Below are positions 8,914-17,883 of a DNA stretch of 64,000 bases, one piece after another (the first letter of the stretch is position 1; the number at the start of each line of letters is the position of its first letter). The stretch lies in the NCBI GenBank assembly GCA_023450085.1, contig JAEXHI010000024.1, positions 124,001 through 188,000 of the forward strand. The letters run 5' to 3'. The DNA comes from Bacteroidota bacterium. GTDB taxonomy: Bacteria; Bacteroidota; Bacteroidia; Sphingobacteriales; Sphingobacteriaceae. The notes beneath the pieces are model-generated. The model saw only the letters and a list, made by a program, of their open reading frames with translations. It searched no databases and was not told the DNA's origin. Made by a program: the position numbers and the translations under genes.

Positions 8914-9360
8914 CTATATCAATCCCTGCCTCTTCAACATAATATAGTCTGTAAGTGGCACTGCATAGCCCGCTTGTTTTAACATTTTAGCCAATTGTCC
9001 ACGATGGTAAGTGCCATGGTTACAAACGTGCATTAATATTTCGCCAACGGTACTGCTAAATACCTCACCAGCAGAGTTAGCATAATTAATCACTTCATCT
9101 AAGGGTTTTGTAGCCGCAACGTCTTCCAACAAAGCCAAATTAGCAGCATAAATAGCTTCAAAATTCTCCGGAAGCAATACCTCCCAAACGGCATAGGTTG
9201 GTTGCTCGTTCAACATTCGTTTTGCCCAAATGTGCTGTGCGCTCAGTATATGACTTAATAAAGTGTTGGCTTCTGGGATAGAAAAACCTGTATCCGACAA
9301 AGCCCTCATCATGATTTCGTCGGCCTTTTTGGTGTATTTGATAAATTCCTTAATATTCAT
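8914..9360 (-). CDS. DinB-family protein (putative metal-dependent hydrolase or transferase)
   Basis: 148 residues forming a predicted four-helix bundle. Candidate metal-binding histidines are in SHILSAQHIW and in HVCNHGTYHRGQLA near residues 110-122, the family's typical pattern. DinB/YfiT proteins include thiol transferases and many uncharacterised enzymes, so no substrate is proposed. It starts only 3 bases after the ABC permease stop and is probably the last gene of that leftward transcript. Confidence 0.85.
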   Translation of the reverse strand: MNIKEFIKYTKKADEIMMRALSDTGFSIPEANTLLSHILSAQHIWAKRMLNEQPTYAVWEVLLPENFEAIYAANLALLEDVAATKPLDEVINYANSAGEVFSSTVGEILMHVCNHGTYHRGQLAKMLKQAGYAVPLTDYIMLKRQGLI

Positions 9361-9363
9361 CTG

Positions 9364-10419
9364 CTAAGCTAATTTCACCCTTGGATCAATCCAAGCGTAT
9401 AACAAATCAACCAAAATATTTACCACTACAAAAACAAAAGCAATAAATAAGATAGAGCCCATTACTACAGGAAAATCGGACATTTCCAAAGCATATACCG
9501 TAGTACGGCCCAAACCATTATATCCAAAAATATATTCCACAAAAAATGATCCTGCCAATAGTGAAGCGAACCAGCCTGAAATAGCAGTAATTACTGGATT
9601 TAAAGCATTTTTTAACGCATGCTTATAGATAATCGTTTTACGAGAAAGCCCCTTTGCCCTAGCCGTTCGGATATAATCTTGGGAAAGCACATCCAACATG
9701 GCGCTACGGGTAAGCTGCACAATAATAGCCAAGGGACGAAGCCCTAGGGTAATCATAGGCAACCATAAATTTCTCAAAGTAATCACCTCGCCTTTAAACG
9801 GATCGTAGCTGTATAAACTCCCGCTCATATTCAGTCCCGTATAGTCTGACAATACAAAACCAAACAACCAAGCAATGATGATTCCCGCGAAAAAAGCTGG
9901 TGCCGAAATACCCAGGATAGCGAACATATTAGCCGCTTTATCTATCCAAGTTCCTTTGTAAACTGCCGACAGTACTCCTAAAAACACGCCAATAATGGTT
10001 GCAAAAATCATGGCCGTTAATGCTAGCACAAAGGTATTGGGTACGGTTTCCGACAAAATGGTGGTTACATCTCTTTTGGTTTGATATGACCTACGTAAAT
10101 AAGGTTTCTTAAGCACCAAGGCATTATCCCCTATTTTAAATAGCTTGAAGTAATGATATTTCTCTTGGCTCTCTGTGTTATTGGGATGAATGCCAATAGG
10201 CGACAAATCATTCACGTACAGCAAAAATTGCTCAGGTTTTGACTTATCTAAACCAAATTCTTTCCTTACTGCTTCTAAAGATTGTACATCTGAACGCTGA
10301 CCCATAGTCATACGAGCGGGGTCGCCTGGCAAGATATTGAACAGTACAAAAACCACTGCCACTACACCAGCCATTACGGCTAATCCATACAATAACTTTC
10401 GAAGTGCATAAATACCCAT
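9364..10419 (-). CDS. ABC transporter permease, oligopeptide/dipeptide type (DppB/OppB-like)
   Basis: 351 residues. Helix 1 ends in FNILPGDPAR, the hallmark of DppB-type permeases. The EAA loop around DYIRTARAKGLSRKTIIYKHALKNAL (near 245-270) contacts the ATPase. An unusually long stretch of about 75 residues (about 60-135) lies between helices 1 and 2 and would sit in the periplasm. No second permease, ATPase or binding protein is next to it, so its partners must be encoded elsewhere. Its ATG overlaps the stop of the DoxX-like gene by one base (TAATG). Confidence 0.9.
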   Translation of the reverse strand: MGIYALRKLLYGLAVMAGVVAVVFVLFNILPGDPARMTMGQRSDVQSLEAVRKEFGLDKSKPEQFLLYVNDLSPIGIHPNNTESQEKYHYFKLFKIGDNALVLKKPYLRRSYQTKRDVTTILSETVPNTFVLALTAMIFATIIGVFLGVLSAVYKGTWIDKAANMFAILGISAPAFFAGIIIAWLFGFVLSDYTGLNMSGSLYSYDPFKGEVITLRNLWLPMITLGLRPLAIIVQLTRSAMLDVLSQDYIRTARAKGLSRKTIIYKHALKNALNPVITAISGWFASLLAGSFFVEYIFGYNGLGRTTVYALEMSDFPVVMGSILFIAFVFVVVNILVDLLYAWIDPRVKLA

Positions 10420-11570
10420 TATTTACTGAAATATTTTTCGGTGAACTGATCAAACGACGGTAACGAATGGTAGTGCCATTTATTCACAATGGTTCCGTTT
10501 TTAAGTAAAAGCACTCCAGGATTGGCCCTCACCATACTTTTCAAAGGTACGCCATCCGCATAAAAAACCTCCATAAACAATTTCATGCTTTTACTGAACT
10601 TTTCAGCATCACGTGCTGAGCTAGAGGTAAGCAATACTGTTCTGACATTAAACTGTTCCGCAGCATTTAAGGCCAAAGCATTGATGTTAGCGATGGCATT
10701 TTCACTGGTTTCATTCAAATTATAGGCCACTACCACCAAACTGTAATACGGATTTTCTACAATTTCTTTGGTATAGTCAGTCCCTGAGGCATCGGTAATG
10801 AGCAAGTCTTTTATCTTCACATCATAGCCTTTTTTAATCAACTTACGCGATGGAGAACCTGTCACTTCCCAATTATCATCTTTCCAAACTTCTTTCCCCA
10901 TGTATTCCTTATCACTCATCGTTTTGGTTTCACCTGTTTTTTTGTTCTTCAAATCGTACATGATGAGGTATTCATCTACAGGTGCTCCCTCAGGAATTTT
11001 CATATTCTCTGGAATATTTGAACCCACTTTGTAGGGAAGGAAATCAATGATAGGCAGGTAATTATAGGTAAAAGTCCCGAATAACAGGGAAGCTGCAAAA
11101 ACCCCAGCAAACAACGCACTTTGCAAACCTGGTTTTTCAGTAACAGGTTTGATCCATTCCTTTTTGATATACAAGTAAACAATCAACAGCAATAAAACCA
11201 CGTCTTTGCTGAACGATTGCCAAGGAGTTAATGGAATAGCATCACCAAAACAACCACAAGAAGTAACTACCTTAAAAGCAGCTGAAACAAAAGTGAGAAA
11301 AGTGAAAAAGATAATGGTACCTAGCAAGCCTTTGACCACAAGATTCCTGAAAATCCCCAATAGTAGCAGCGCACCAAACACAATTTCTAGCACACATAAC
11401 AAAATGGCTATGCCTGTTGCCCAACCATCAAGAAAGCTCATATGGAAAACAGCAAAATATTCCTGAAGCTTATAACCAAAGCCAATAGGATCATTTGCTT
11501 TAATTAATCCCGAAAAGATAAACAGGATGCCAACAAACCATTTCGAAAAATTGAAAAGTGCTTTCTTCAT
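10419..11570 (-). CDS. DoxX-like membrane protein fused to a thioredoxin-like domain (BT_3928 family)
   Basis: 383 residues. The first half has about five membrane helices of the DoxX / MauE type (FSGLIKANDPIGFGYKLQEYF). A conserved CGCFGD motif lies near residue 105. The C-terminal third reads as a thioredoxin-fold domain without a CxxC pair (VVVAYNLNETSENAIANI, then GVLLLKNGTIVNKWHYHSLP). The architecture matches the Bacteroidota BT_3928 family, usually placed beside DUF1599 and folP genes as here. A role in redox or respiratory membrane chemistry is plausible but untested. Confidence 0.85.
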   Translation of the reverse strand: MKKALFNFSKWFVGILFIFSGLIKANDPIGFGYKLQEYFAVFHMSFLDGWATGIAILLCVLEIVFGALLLLGIFRNLVVKGLLGTIIFFTFLTFVSAAFKVVTSCGCFGDAIPLTPWQSFSKDVVLLLLIVYLYIKKEWIKPVTEKPGLQSALFAGVFAASLLFGTFTYNYLPIIDFLPYKVGSNIPENMKIPEGAPVDEYLIMYDLKNKKTGETKTMSDKEYMGKEVWKDDNWEVTGSPSRKLIKKGYDVKIKDLLITDASGTDYTKEIVENPYYSLVVVAYNLNETSENAIANINALALNAAEQFNVRTVLLTSSSARDAEKFSKSMKLFMEVFYADGVPLKSMVRANPGVLLLKNGTIVNKWHYHSLPSFDQFTEKYFSK

Positions 11571-11580
11571 ATCTAAATCG

Positions 11581-12327
11581 TTAATTTAATCTTTCCGACC
11601 ACTGCAAGCAACCTGGCAGTTCAACATCAGAAAATTCTATATGTATAACTCTCCTTTTTTGACCATTAGTTGTTCTGCTTGAACTGTGCAACAACAAGGG
11701 CTTCATGAACATCACGCCCCCTTTATCCACTTCACAAACAACTTCCCGTTCGGTTTCCCAATTGATGGTTTCGGGCCTATAAACTCCCTTTAAATGTGAT
11801 GTTGGAATAACTTTTAAAGCACCATTATCTACATTGGTATCATCTAAGTGAACTCTAATGGTAAAATTTCTTTCTAAGATACCCATTGGAGGCTGTACCG
11901 CAAATTGATTTTGCTTCACCGTCCAAGGTCCAAAACCTTCCACTGCTATTTTCTGATCTACCGAAATGGTCAGATCTTGGTGATAGGCAACATACCAATT
12001 GGATTTTTCAGGCTTATCAAAATAAATACTTTTTACCACAAAATACGACTGCCCGAAAACATCATTAAGTAGTTTCTTTAAAGTATCATTAAAAACAAGC
12101 GCTGTGATTTCTGGGAGTTCCTTCAAAAATTGTCTAATAGCAAATAGGTCTTCTGACTTTCTAAAGGTAGTCCTATCGCTATCGGCAGCAGCAATTACTG
12201 CTAAAATCTGTTCGATTTCTTTATCGGTATAAATATCGTTTATGGTTGAAAATCCAAATTCATCAATCTCCTGCTTTAGCAAAACACTTGCTTCTTCTAT
12301 TAATAAATTTGAACTTTTTACTTCCAA
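11581..12327 (-). CDS. Phytanoyl-CoA dioxygenase family protein (Fe(II)/2-oxoglutarate oxygenase)
   Basis: 248 residues. The iron triad is visible as H116-x-D118 (YHQDLT) and distal H214 (LLLHSSSR), with R218 placed to bind the 2-oxoglutarate carboxylate. DNGALKVIPTSHLKG is the usual PhyH core strand-loop. It hydroxylates an unknown small molecule. It sits between the DUF1599 gene (10 bases upstream) and the DoxX-like gene (10 bases downstream) in a tight leftward operon. Confidence 0.87.
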   Translation of the reverse strand: MEVKSSNLLIEEASVLLKQEIDEFGFSTINDIYTDKEIEQILAVIAAADSDRTTFRKSEDLFAIRQFLKELPEITALVFNDTLKKLLNDVFGQSYFVVKSIYFDKPEKSNWYVAYHQDLTISVDQKIAVEGFGPWTVKQNQFAVQPPMGILERNFTIRVHLDDTNVDNGALKVIPTSHLKGVYRPETINWETEREVVCEVDKGGVMFMKPLLLHSSSRTTNGQKRRVIHIEFSDVELPGCLQWSERLN

Positions 12328-12337
12328 CTTTCTACTT

Positions 12338-12910
12338 TTAAGCTACTTCCAATTTAATCAATGCAAACACGGCATAGTTCAACATATCCTGATAATTAGC
12401 CTTGATACCCTCTGAAGCAAGTGTTTGGCCATCATTATCTTCTATTTGTTTCACTCTCAATATTTTCATCAAAATCAGATCGGTTAACGAACTGATACGC
12501 ATATCACGCCAAGCTTCTCCGTAATCGTGGTTTTTATCGAACATCAAATCCTTGGTTTCCTTTACACGTTCGTCATAATAAGCTTCTACCACTTCTACAC
12601 CCAACTCATTTGGTTCATTTTCTCCAAGTTCCAATTGCAAAATGGCCATCACGCAATAGTTAATGATTCCAATGTACTCTGAAGAGATGTCCTCTCCTAC
12701 TTTAGAAACCTTTTTCTCTTCTAGCGTTCTAATTCTCTGTGCCTTGATAAATATCTGGTCGGTAATAGAGGCAGGACGGAGAATACGCCAAGCAGTACCA
12801 TAATCTTTGGTTTTTTTAATAAATAATGATCTGCAAATCGCAATCACCTGATCGAATTCTAAAGAAGTATTTGATGCCAAAACAATTAAAATATTTAAGG
12901 TTATAGCCAA
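12338..12910 (-). CDS. DUF1599 / Nmad1 domain protein with an internal duplication
   Basis: Two copies of the same ~70-residue unit are visible: KKTKDYGTAWRILRPASITD...NYCVMAILQLEL and DKNHDYGEAWRDMRISSLTD...NYAVFALIKLEV. The family is called nucleotide-modification-associated domain 1, although single-gene Bacteroidota copies have no proven role. The frame from 12910 begins with TTG. A second TTG at 12878-12880 gives a 179-residue protein starting ASNTSLEFDQ, which looks more like the family's usual N-terminus. It is the first gene of the leftward operon, divergent from folP. Confidence 0.8.
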   Translation of the reverse strand: MAITLNILIVLASNTSLEFDQVIAICRSLFIKKTKDYGTAWRILRPASITDQIFIKAQRIRTLEEKKVSKVGEDISSEYIGIINYCVMAILQLELGENEPNELGVEVVEAYYDERVKETKDLMFDKNHDYGEAWRDMRISSLTDLILMKILRVKQIEDNDGQTLASEGIKANYQDMLNYAVFALIKLEVA

Positions 12911-12920
12911 TAAAAACGGC

Positions 12921-12928
12921 TATTTTTG
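12921..12928 (+). promoter_or_regulatory. Putative -7 box for folP
   Basis: TATTTTTG fits TAnnTTTG and lies 14 bases before the folP start. This predicts a very short leader. No good -33 TTTG is seen. Confidence 0.4.
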
Positions 12929-12942
12929 TTTTTTGTTAACTG

Positions 12943-13806
12943 ATGGCTAAAGATACATTTTTAAACCGAAAACAAACGCTAAACTGTATGGGCAAAGTTG
13001 TTGACATCAGCAAGCCCTCGGTCATGGCAATCTTAAATCTAACCCCCGATTCCTTTTACCAAAATAGTCGTGCAAAGAGTATTGACGATGCTTTGAGTAG
13101 GGTTGAGCACTTTGTAAAAGCTGGCGCAAAGTTCATAGATTTAGGCGCTTATTCTTCCCGACCAGGAGCCGCGGAGGTGAGCGAAGAAGAAGAATTAGAG
13201 CGAATGGTGCCTGCCATCAAAGCCATCAATGAGGCGTTCCCAGAAGTGCTTTTATCTGTGGATACTTTTAGGGCAAAAGTAGCAGAAGAAAGTATTTATG
13301 CTGGCGCACATTTGATCAATGACATCGCCGCCGGCAACCTCGACGAAAAAATGTTTGAAACAGTAGCCAAGCTGCAAGTGCCTTATATCATGATGCACAT
13401 GAAAGGTACTCCGCAAAACATGCAAGATAGCCCCACTTACGAAAATGTAACCAAGGAAGTTTTCGCTTATTTCAGTGAGAAAATCAAAACATTACAAAAC
13501 CTAGGCGTAAAGGATATTATTTTAGATCCTGGATTTGGGTTTGCCAAAACGTTAGACCATAACTATCAACTGTTGAAAGAAATGGAACTACTTAATTTCT
13601 TTGAACTGCCATTATTGGTAGGCTTTTCAAGAAAGTCGATGATCAGCAAAGCCCTTGGCATAAAAACAGAAGAAGCTTTAAATGGTACCACAGTGCTCAA
13701 CACCGCAGCTTTGCTCAAAGGCGCAAATATTTTGAGAGTTCATGATGTAAAGGAAGCGGTGGAATGTGTTGAATTGGTTAATAGAATTAGTTCATCGGTT
13801 TATTAG
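12943..13806 (+). CDS. folP: Dihydropteroate synthase
   Basis: 287 residues. It condenses p-aminobenzoate with the pterin diphosphate in folate synthesis and is the sulfonamide target. The motifs are clear: ILNLTPDSFY (family GD/NxTPDSF), LGAYSSRPGA (pterin loop 2), SVDTFRAKVAE, NDIAAG, HMKGTPQNMQ, DPGFGFAKTLDHN and GFSRKSM. The gene faces away from the DUF1599 gene and is followed, after a repeat-rich gap, by the c-di-AMP synthase gene, an arrangement conserved in many Bacteroidota. Confidence 0.95.
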   Translation: MAKDTFLNRKQTLNCMGKVVDISKPSVMAILNLTPDSFYQNSRAKSIDDALSRVEHFVKAGAKFIDLGAYSSRPGAAEVSEEEELERMVPAIKAINEAFPEVLLSVDTFRAKVAEESIYAGAHLINDIAAGNLDEKMFETVAKLQVPYIMMHMKGTPQNMQDSPTYENVTKEVFAYFSEKIKTLQNLGVKDIILDPGFGFAKTLDHNYQLLKEMELLNFFELPLLVGFSRKSMISKALGIKTEEALNGTTVLNTAALLKGANILRVHDVKEAVECVELVNRISSSVY

Positions 13807-13890
13807 TTTATTAGTTCATTAGTTCACTGGTTCATTGTTCACTAGCTTTTTTAACTAGTACTTAGTCACTGGTACCTAACACCTAAAAAA

Positions 13891-14031
13891 CATTAAGAAA
13901 TGAAGATCATTAAGACGATAACCAAACTTAATGTCTCTTAATACCTTAATGGTTCAAAAAATAAAATATTAAGAGATGATGATCATTAAGCACTATCACA
14001 TAAAATCTTAATGTCCCTTAATGATTAAGAT
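13891..14031. repeat. Two copies of an inverted repeat with ATTAAG/CTTAAT arms (gap 13807-14160)
   Basis: This 354-base gap opens with TTAGTTCATTAGTTCACTGG-type short repeats. Two related dyads follow. The first runs from CATTAAGAAATGAAGATCAT (13891) to TCTCTTAAT near 13943. The second runs from TATTAAGAGATGATGATCAT (13967) to CCCTTAATGATTAAG near 14030. Each could form an AT-rich stem. No gene is seen in the gap. Confidence 0.6.
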
Positions 14032-14160
14032 TAAAGGCGCTGGAGTCCTTGGAATTTGTTAACCGTTTAATTACTGAATTACGGACGACCAACCTCTACT
14101 ATACAATTAACCAAATCATCAATTTGAACAGTTAAACCTAAATAGCTATCTTGTACAACA

Positions 14161-14952
14161 ATGAAAAACCTTGATTTCGATTTCCTTAAAATTACCTGGA
14201 TTGATGCGATAGATGTGATCTTGGTCGCTATTATCATTTACTACATTTATAGTCTTATACGTAACACTTTAGCCGTAAACTTGATACTGGGCATGGTGAT
14301 TATTGTGTTGGTATACTATATTGTGAAGGGCCTACACATGGAACTGCTGGAAGCCATCATCAATAAGTTCATGAGTGTGGGGATTTTGGCTTTGGTGATT
14401 ATTTTTCAACCTGAAATAAGGCGTTTTTTATTACACATTGGAAAAACCACTTTTCTACAAAAAAACAAAGCTTGGTGGGGCTATTTATTTGGCAGTAAAA
14501 ATATTGAGCACGACAATTTATTAAGGATAAAGCCCATTATTGATGCCTGCAAAAGCATGAAAAAATCCCGTACTGGGGCCCTAATTGTGTTTGTAAAGTA
14601 TTATGATGACGAGTTTTTCACTAATAGTTGCGAAATCATTGACAGTAAAATATCCAAGCGCTTACTGGAAAGCATCTTCCAAAAACACAGTCCATTGCAT
14701 GATGGTGCGGTAGTCATTTCCGAAAACAAAATCAAAAGTGCCAGCTGTATCTTACCTCTTACCGACAATAATAAACTTCCAGCACAATTTGGATTGAGAC
14801 ACCGTGCGGGCATTGGGGTTTCTGAATCTACAGATGCTGTTGCAGTAATTATTTCCGAAGAAACGGGGGAAATTGCCTACGCTAAGCAGGGCCGTGTAAG
14901 AATGAACGTTTCTTTTGGGGAACTGGAGAAATTACTTAATAAAGATTTTTAG
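14161..14952 (+). CDS. cdaA: Diadenylate cyclase (c-di-AMP synthase, CdaA type)
   Basis: 263 residues. Three N-terminal membrane helices (about 15-32, 38-55, 70-85) precede a DisA_N/DAC catalytic domain. The signature residues are present: D181-G182-A183 (HDGAVVI) and R213-H214-R215 (LRHRAGIG), with GALIVF forming the preceding strand. It makes cyclic di-AMP from two ATP at the inner membrane. No cdaR-like partner follows, as expected outside Firmicutes. Linkage to folP is typical for the phylum. Confidence 0.93.
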   Translation: MKNLDFDFLKITWIDAIDVILVAIIIYYIYSLIRNTLAVNLILGMVIIVLVYYIVKGLHMELLEAIINKFMSVGILALVIIFQPEIRRFLLHIGKTTFLQKNKAWWGYLFGSKNIEHDNLLRIKPIIDACKSMKKSRTGALIVFVKYYDDEFFTNSCEIIDSKISKRLLESIFQKHSPLHDGAVVISENKIKSASCILPLTDNNKLPAQFGLRHRAGIGVSESTDAVAVIISEETGEIAYAKQGRVRMNVSFGELEKLLNKDF

Positions 14953-15031
14953 GGAGAAGGGGCTAGGAATTAGGAGCAAGGATAAAGACTAAGAGCAGAA
15001 AGCTAAAAGCTAAAAGCAAAAATTGCAAGCA

Positions 15032-15087
15032 AATAAAAAGGAGCAAAGATTAAAGAGTGATCTCTAATTTTTGCTCCTTTATTTTTT
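15032..15087. terminator. Bidirectional terminator between cdaA and the bacilliredoxin gene
   Basis: AAAGGAGCAAA (about 15037-15047) pairs with TTTGCTCCTTT (about 15070-15080). A-rich and T-rich flanks lie on both sides, so it can end the converging transcripts from either strand. Purine-rich AGCTAAAAGC repeats precede it. Confidence 0.8.
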
Positions 15088-15096
15088 ATCTATGAA

Positions 15097-15507
15097 CTAG
15101 CAGTATTGCTCAAATGCACCAATTAGGTTTTCGGCAATCATTTGTGCTGGTCTGCCTTCAATTTGATGACGCTCAATGATGTGAACCAATTTACCATCTT
15201 TAAACAATGCCATTGAAGGTGACGATGGAGGGAAAGGTGCCATGTATGATCTTGCTTGATCTACCGCATCTTTTTCCATACCTGCAAAAACAGTTACCAA
15301 TTTATCTGGGTGTTTTGCATTGGCAGCAGCTAATTTAGCTGCAGGGCGAGCATTGGCAGCAGCACAACCACAAACAGAGTTTACCACTACAAACACAGTT
15401 CCTTCGCTCTTAATTGCAGCATCAACCTCTTCAGGAGTTTTTAACTCATCAAAACCAACGTTCGTTAATTCGGCACGCATTGGCTCTACTAAATATTCTG
15501 GATACAT
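15097..15507 (-). CDS. BrxA/BrxB-family bacilliredoxin
   Basis: 136 residues, thioredoxin fold. It carries the CGC active site at C46-G47-C48 (NSVCGCAAANARPA), the hallmark of the YphP/YqiW family. In Firmicutes these proteins remove bacillithiol from oxidised proteins. Bacteroidota with the same family may use bacillithiol or a similar thiol. SVCGCAAANARPAAK, MAPFPPSSPSMALFKDGKLV and the MIAENL C-terminus follow the family closely. It is a single gene with its terminator shared with cdaA. Confidence 0.92.
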   Translation of the reverse strand: MYPEYLVEPMRAELTNVGFDELKTPEEVDAAIKSEGTVFVVVNSVCGCAAANARPAAKLAAANAKHPDKLVTVFAGMEKDAVDQARSYMAPFPPSSPSMALFKDGKLVHIIERHQIEGRPAQMIAENLIGAFEQYC

Positions 15508-15643
15508 AACTATTTTTTAAAATATGGCTACAAAAATAATCATTTTGTCTATCATTCTATGACTTTGGCTATTTGGCAATTAAGTTTAACATTCAAATGA
15601 TGTTTACCAAACCCCATTAATTGCCAATTTTCACCATTAAATC

Positions 15644-16150
15644 CTATTGCAATTCTTGCAACAATTGTTTAATTGCTTCTTCATTGGTAAGCATATCAAA
15701 ACCGAAGAAAACAGCTATCACGATACAAAACAAAATTACAATTCCACTTAAAATTAAACCGATAATGGCACAAACACGTCCAGCATTTAAATTCTTGTAA
15801 GAGCTTAGTGTATAATAGTTCATGTTAGCCAAATAGTTTTGCTTATCCTTTCTGCTCAAAATTAAAGTAACTACACCCAATACCAAGCCTATTATACCAT
15901 AGTAGCAGCAGCACATCACAATTGATAAAATACCCAACACTAAAACGATGGTTGCGTTTGGCAAAGCCATCTGCATTCCACCAAATCCACCGCCGTATGG
16001 CGGAAAAGGGTTATTTGGATTAGGCTGATTAAAATCCTTATAACCTTGTGGATTTTGTTGCCATTGTTGGTTTTGCGGATTTTGCTGGCTCTGTGAATTC
16101 TCTTGATTTGGCTGGTTATTTGGCACTTGGCCTTCTTGTTCCTCTGACAT
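15644..16150 (-). CDS. CCC-motif membrane protein (DUF4190-like)
   Basis: 168 residues. About the first 60 are a disordered Gln/Asn/Pro-rich tail (QQNPQNQQWQQNPQG). A first hydrophobic segment containing MCCCYYG follows, near residues 85-90, then a basic stretch with KDKQNY and a second membrane segment (IIGLILSGIVILFCIVIAVFF). This is the layout of the Bacteroidota CCC-motif proteins, whose function is unknown. It starts 7 bases after the DUF2752 gene, so the two membrane proteins are co-transcribed. Confidence 0.8.
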   Translation of the reverse strand: MSEEQEGQVPNNQPNQENSQSQQNPQNQQWQQNPQGYKDFNQPNPNNPFPPYGGGFGGMQMALPNATIVLVLGILSIVMCCCYYGIIGLVLGVVTLILSRKDKQNYLANMNYYTLSSYKNLNAGRVCAIIGLILSGIVILFCIVIAVFFGFDMLTNEEAIKQLLQELQ

Positions 16151-16157
16151 CGTTTTT

Positions 16158-16511
16158 TTAGAATAATTGGTGGTGATAAATCTTATAAATATAATTGGTT
16201 AGGATAATCACGGTAGCAAAGATATACATCCCCTTGATGAGCAATGCACCGTTTTTAAAATCAAATTTTAAATGTAAAATGGTAAAAATGAATAAGGCCA
16301 AAATAGGCAGAGTAGCCGGATAAAATTTAAACGAAAGCCAAATATCGCCCTTTAGCAACGCCAAAAATGACCTTTGCAAGCCGCAACCTGGACAATCAAT
16401 ACCGGTCATTTTTTTAAAAGGGCAAGACAACAAATGCTTTTCAAGCCAATGGATCAAGCCACTACCCTCACCTATTAGCAATAAAAAAAATACGACTGGC
16501 ACACCTTTCAT
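16158..16511 (-). CDS. DUF2752 domain membrane protein
   Basis: 117 residues with three or four hydrophobic segments. The family signature GIDCPGCGLQRSFLALLKGD is present in full near residues 38-57: a CPGCG pair, then the QRS motif. The function is unknown. The cysteine pair could bind metal or be redox active at the membrane face. It forms a two-gene leftward unit with the CCC-motif protein, a common pairing in Bacteroidota. Confidence 0.85.
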   Translation of the reverse strand: MKGVPVVFFLLLIGEGSGLIHWLEKHLLSCPFKKMTGIDCPGCGLQRSFLALLKGDIWLSFKFYPATLPILALFIFTILHLKFDFKNGALLIKGMYIFATVIILTNYIYKIYHHQLF

Positions 16512-16599
16512 TTAACTGCTAAAATATTAAATTGCCTGTTAATTACACCTATGCTGTTTATTAATTATTGGATTGTTTTTCTATTAAATATTTGAAATA

Positions 16600-17358
16600 A
16601 TGAAACGTTTGATCTTATTAGCACTACCTTTTTTAGCATTTAATGCCAATGCTCAAAAACCCGAAGATACCGAAGTTTATAAACCCATACCTCCAAAGGT
16701 GAGCGCAGGCGCCCATTTTGCTGATGCACCTTCTGATGCCCTCATTCTTTTTGACGGCAAAAACCTAGACCAATGGGTTTCGGTAAAAGACAATAGCAAG
16801 CCTGCGTTATGGACTATTGCCGACGGGGCATTTACGGTAAAGAAAGGCACTGGTAACATCCAAACCAAGAAATCATTTTTAAACTACCAGTTGCATTTGG
16901 AGTGGAAAATTCCTACCAACATTACAGGTAAAGGTCAAGGAAGAGGAAATAGTGGTCTATTTTTAGCTTCTACCGGTGGCGGCGATGATGGTTACGAACT
17001 GCAAATTTTAGACAACTACAACAATGACACCTACGTAAACGGACAAGCGGGAAGTATTTATAAGCAGTTTGTGCCTTTGGCCAATGCCAATAAAAAACCA
17101 GGCGAATGGCAAACTTATGATGTGGTTTGGACCGCTCCCACTTTTAAAGCAGACGGTTCCTTAAACACACCAGCTAGGGTAACGGTATTTTTTAACGGGG
17201 TATTGGTGCAAAACAACACCACACTTACTGGTCCTACGCAATATATTGGTGCGCCTTCTTATAAGAAAGCACATGGTGCATGCCCTATCAAGTTACAAGA
17301 CCATGGCGATCCAAGTGAGCCCATTAGCTTTAGAAATATTTGGATAAGGGAGTTGTAG
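16600..17358 (+). CDS. DUF1080 (3-keto-disaccharide hydrolase domain) secreted protein
   Basis: 252 residues with a signal peptide (about 1-18, cleaved at NANAQ). The concanavalin-like DUF1080 fold begins at ALILFDGKNLDQWVS. It continues through LEWKIPTNITGKGQGRGNSGLFL, the substrate-cleft strand, to PIKLQDHGDPSEPISFRNIWIRE, the family's standard end. Related proteins hydrolyse 3-keto sugars or act as secreted lectin-like domains. Being exported, it could assist the nearby glycan-degrading genes, though it is not part of that locus. Confidence 0.87.
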   Translation: MKRLILLALPFLAFNANAQKPEDTEVYKPIPPKVSAGAHFADAPSDALILFDGKNLDQWVSVKDNSKPALWTIADGAFTVKKGTGNIQTKKSFLNYQLHLEWKIPTNITGKGQGRGNSGLFLASTGGGDDGYELQILDNYNNDTYVNGQAGSIYKQFVPLANANKKPGEWQTYDVVWTAPTFKADGSLNTPARVTVFFNGVLVQNNTTLTGPTQYIGAPSYKKAHGACPIKLQDHGDPSEPISFRNIWIREL

Positions 17359-17403
17359 TAGCTTCTTTAATTTTATATGTTAGCTTTTCTAAATTTATAA
17401 AAC

Positions 17404-17670
17404 ATGGAACAGATTCAATGCTCTAACTGCAATAGCTTTAAAATAAAAATAAGTAATGTGCAAACCCGAGTTACATACTTAATTATTGGTATTATAATGC
17501 TATCTGTAGCAGTACTTTGGATGAATTCCTCTAGAAGTTTTGTTGGTGTAATCGGTTTCTTTTTATTGTTAATATCAGTAATACCGATTATTTCTAATGT
17601 ATATTTTTTGATCAAGAAAAAGGGAACCGCTTTCAAATGTAAAAATTGTCATTTTCGTTGGAAGAACTAA
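17404..17670 (+). CDS. Small membrane protein with split zinc ribbon
   Basis: 88 residues. One CxxC pair is at each end: CSNC (residues 6-9) and CKNC (near 79-82, followed by HFRWKN). Two hydrophobic helices lie between (about 25-42 and 46-68). The pairs could come together on the cytoplasmic side to bind one zinc ion. The family is not recognised and no function is proposed. It lies 45 bases after the DUF1080 gene. Confidence 0.6.
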   Translation: MEQIQCSNCNSFKIKISNVQTRVTYLIIGIIMLSVAVLWMNSSRSFVGVIGFFLLLISVIPIISNVYFLIKKKGTAFKCKNCHFRWKN

Positions 17671-17883
17671 CCTAACAAATGATTTAAAACATTTAAGACA
17701 TTATTGGTTTATTAGCTCATAAATATTTAGCACTTAACGCCGATGTTTAAATTGCTTATTCGTTTTAATGATCAAATTAGTTTACTTAACCTCCTATTCC
17801 AAACCAAACAAAAACACTGTAAAACAAACACTTAAAATGCTTCTTTTTGTGGTTTATCGTTGACAAATGGAAACGTTTTACAT

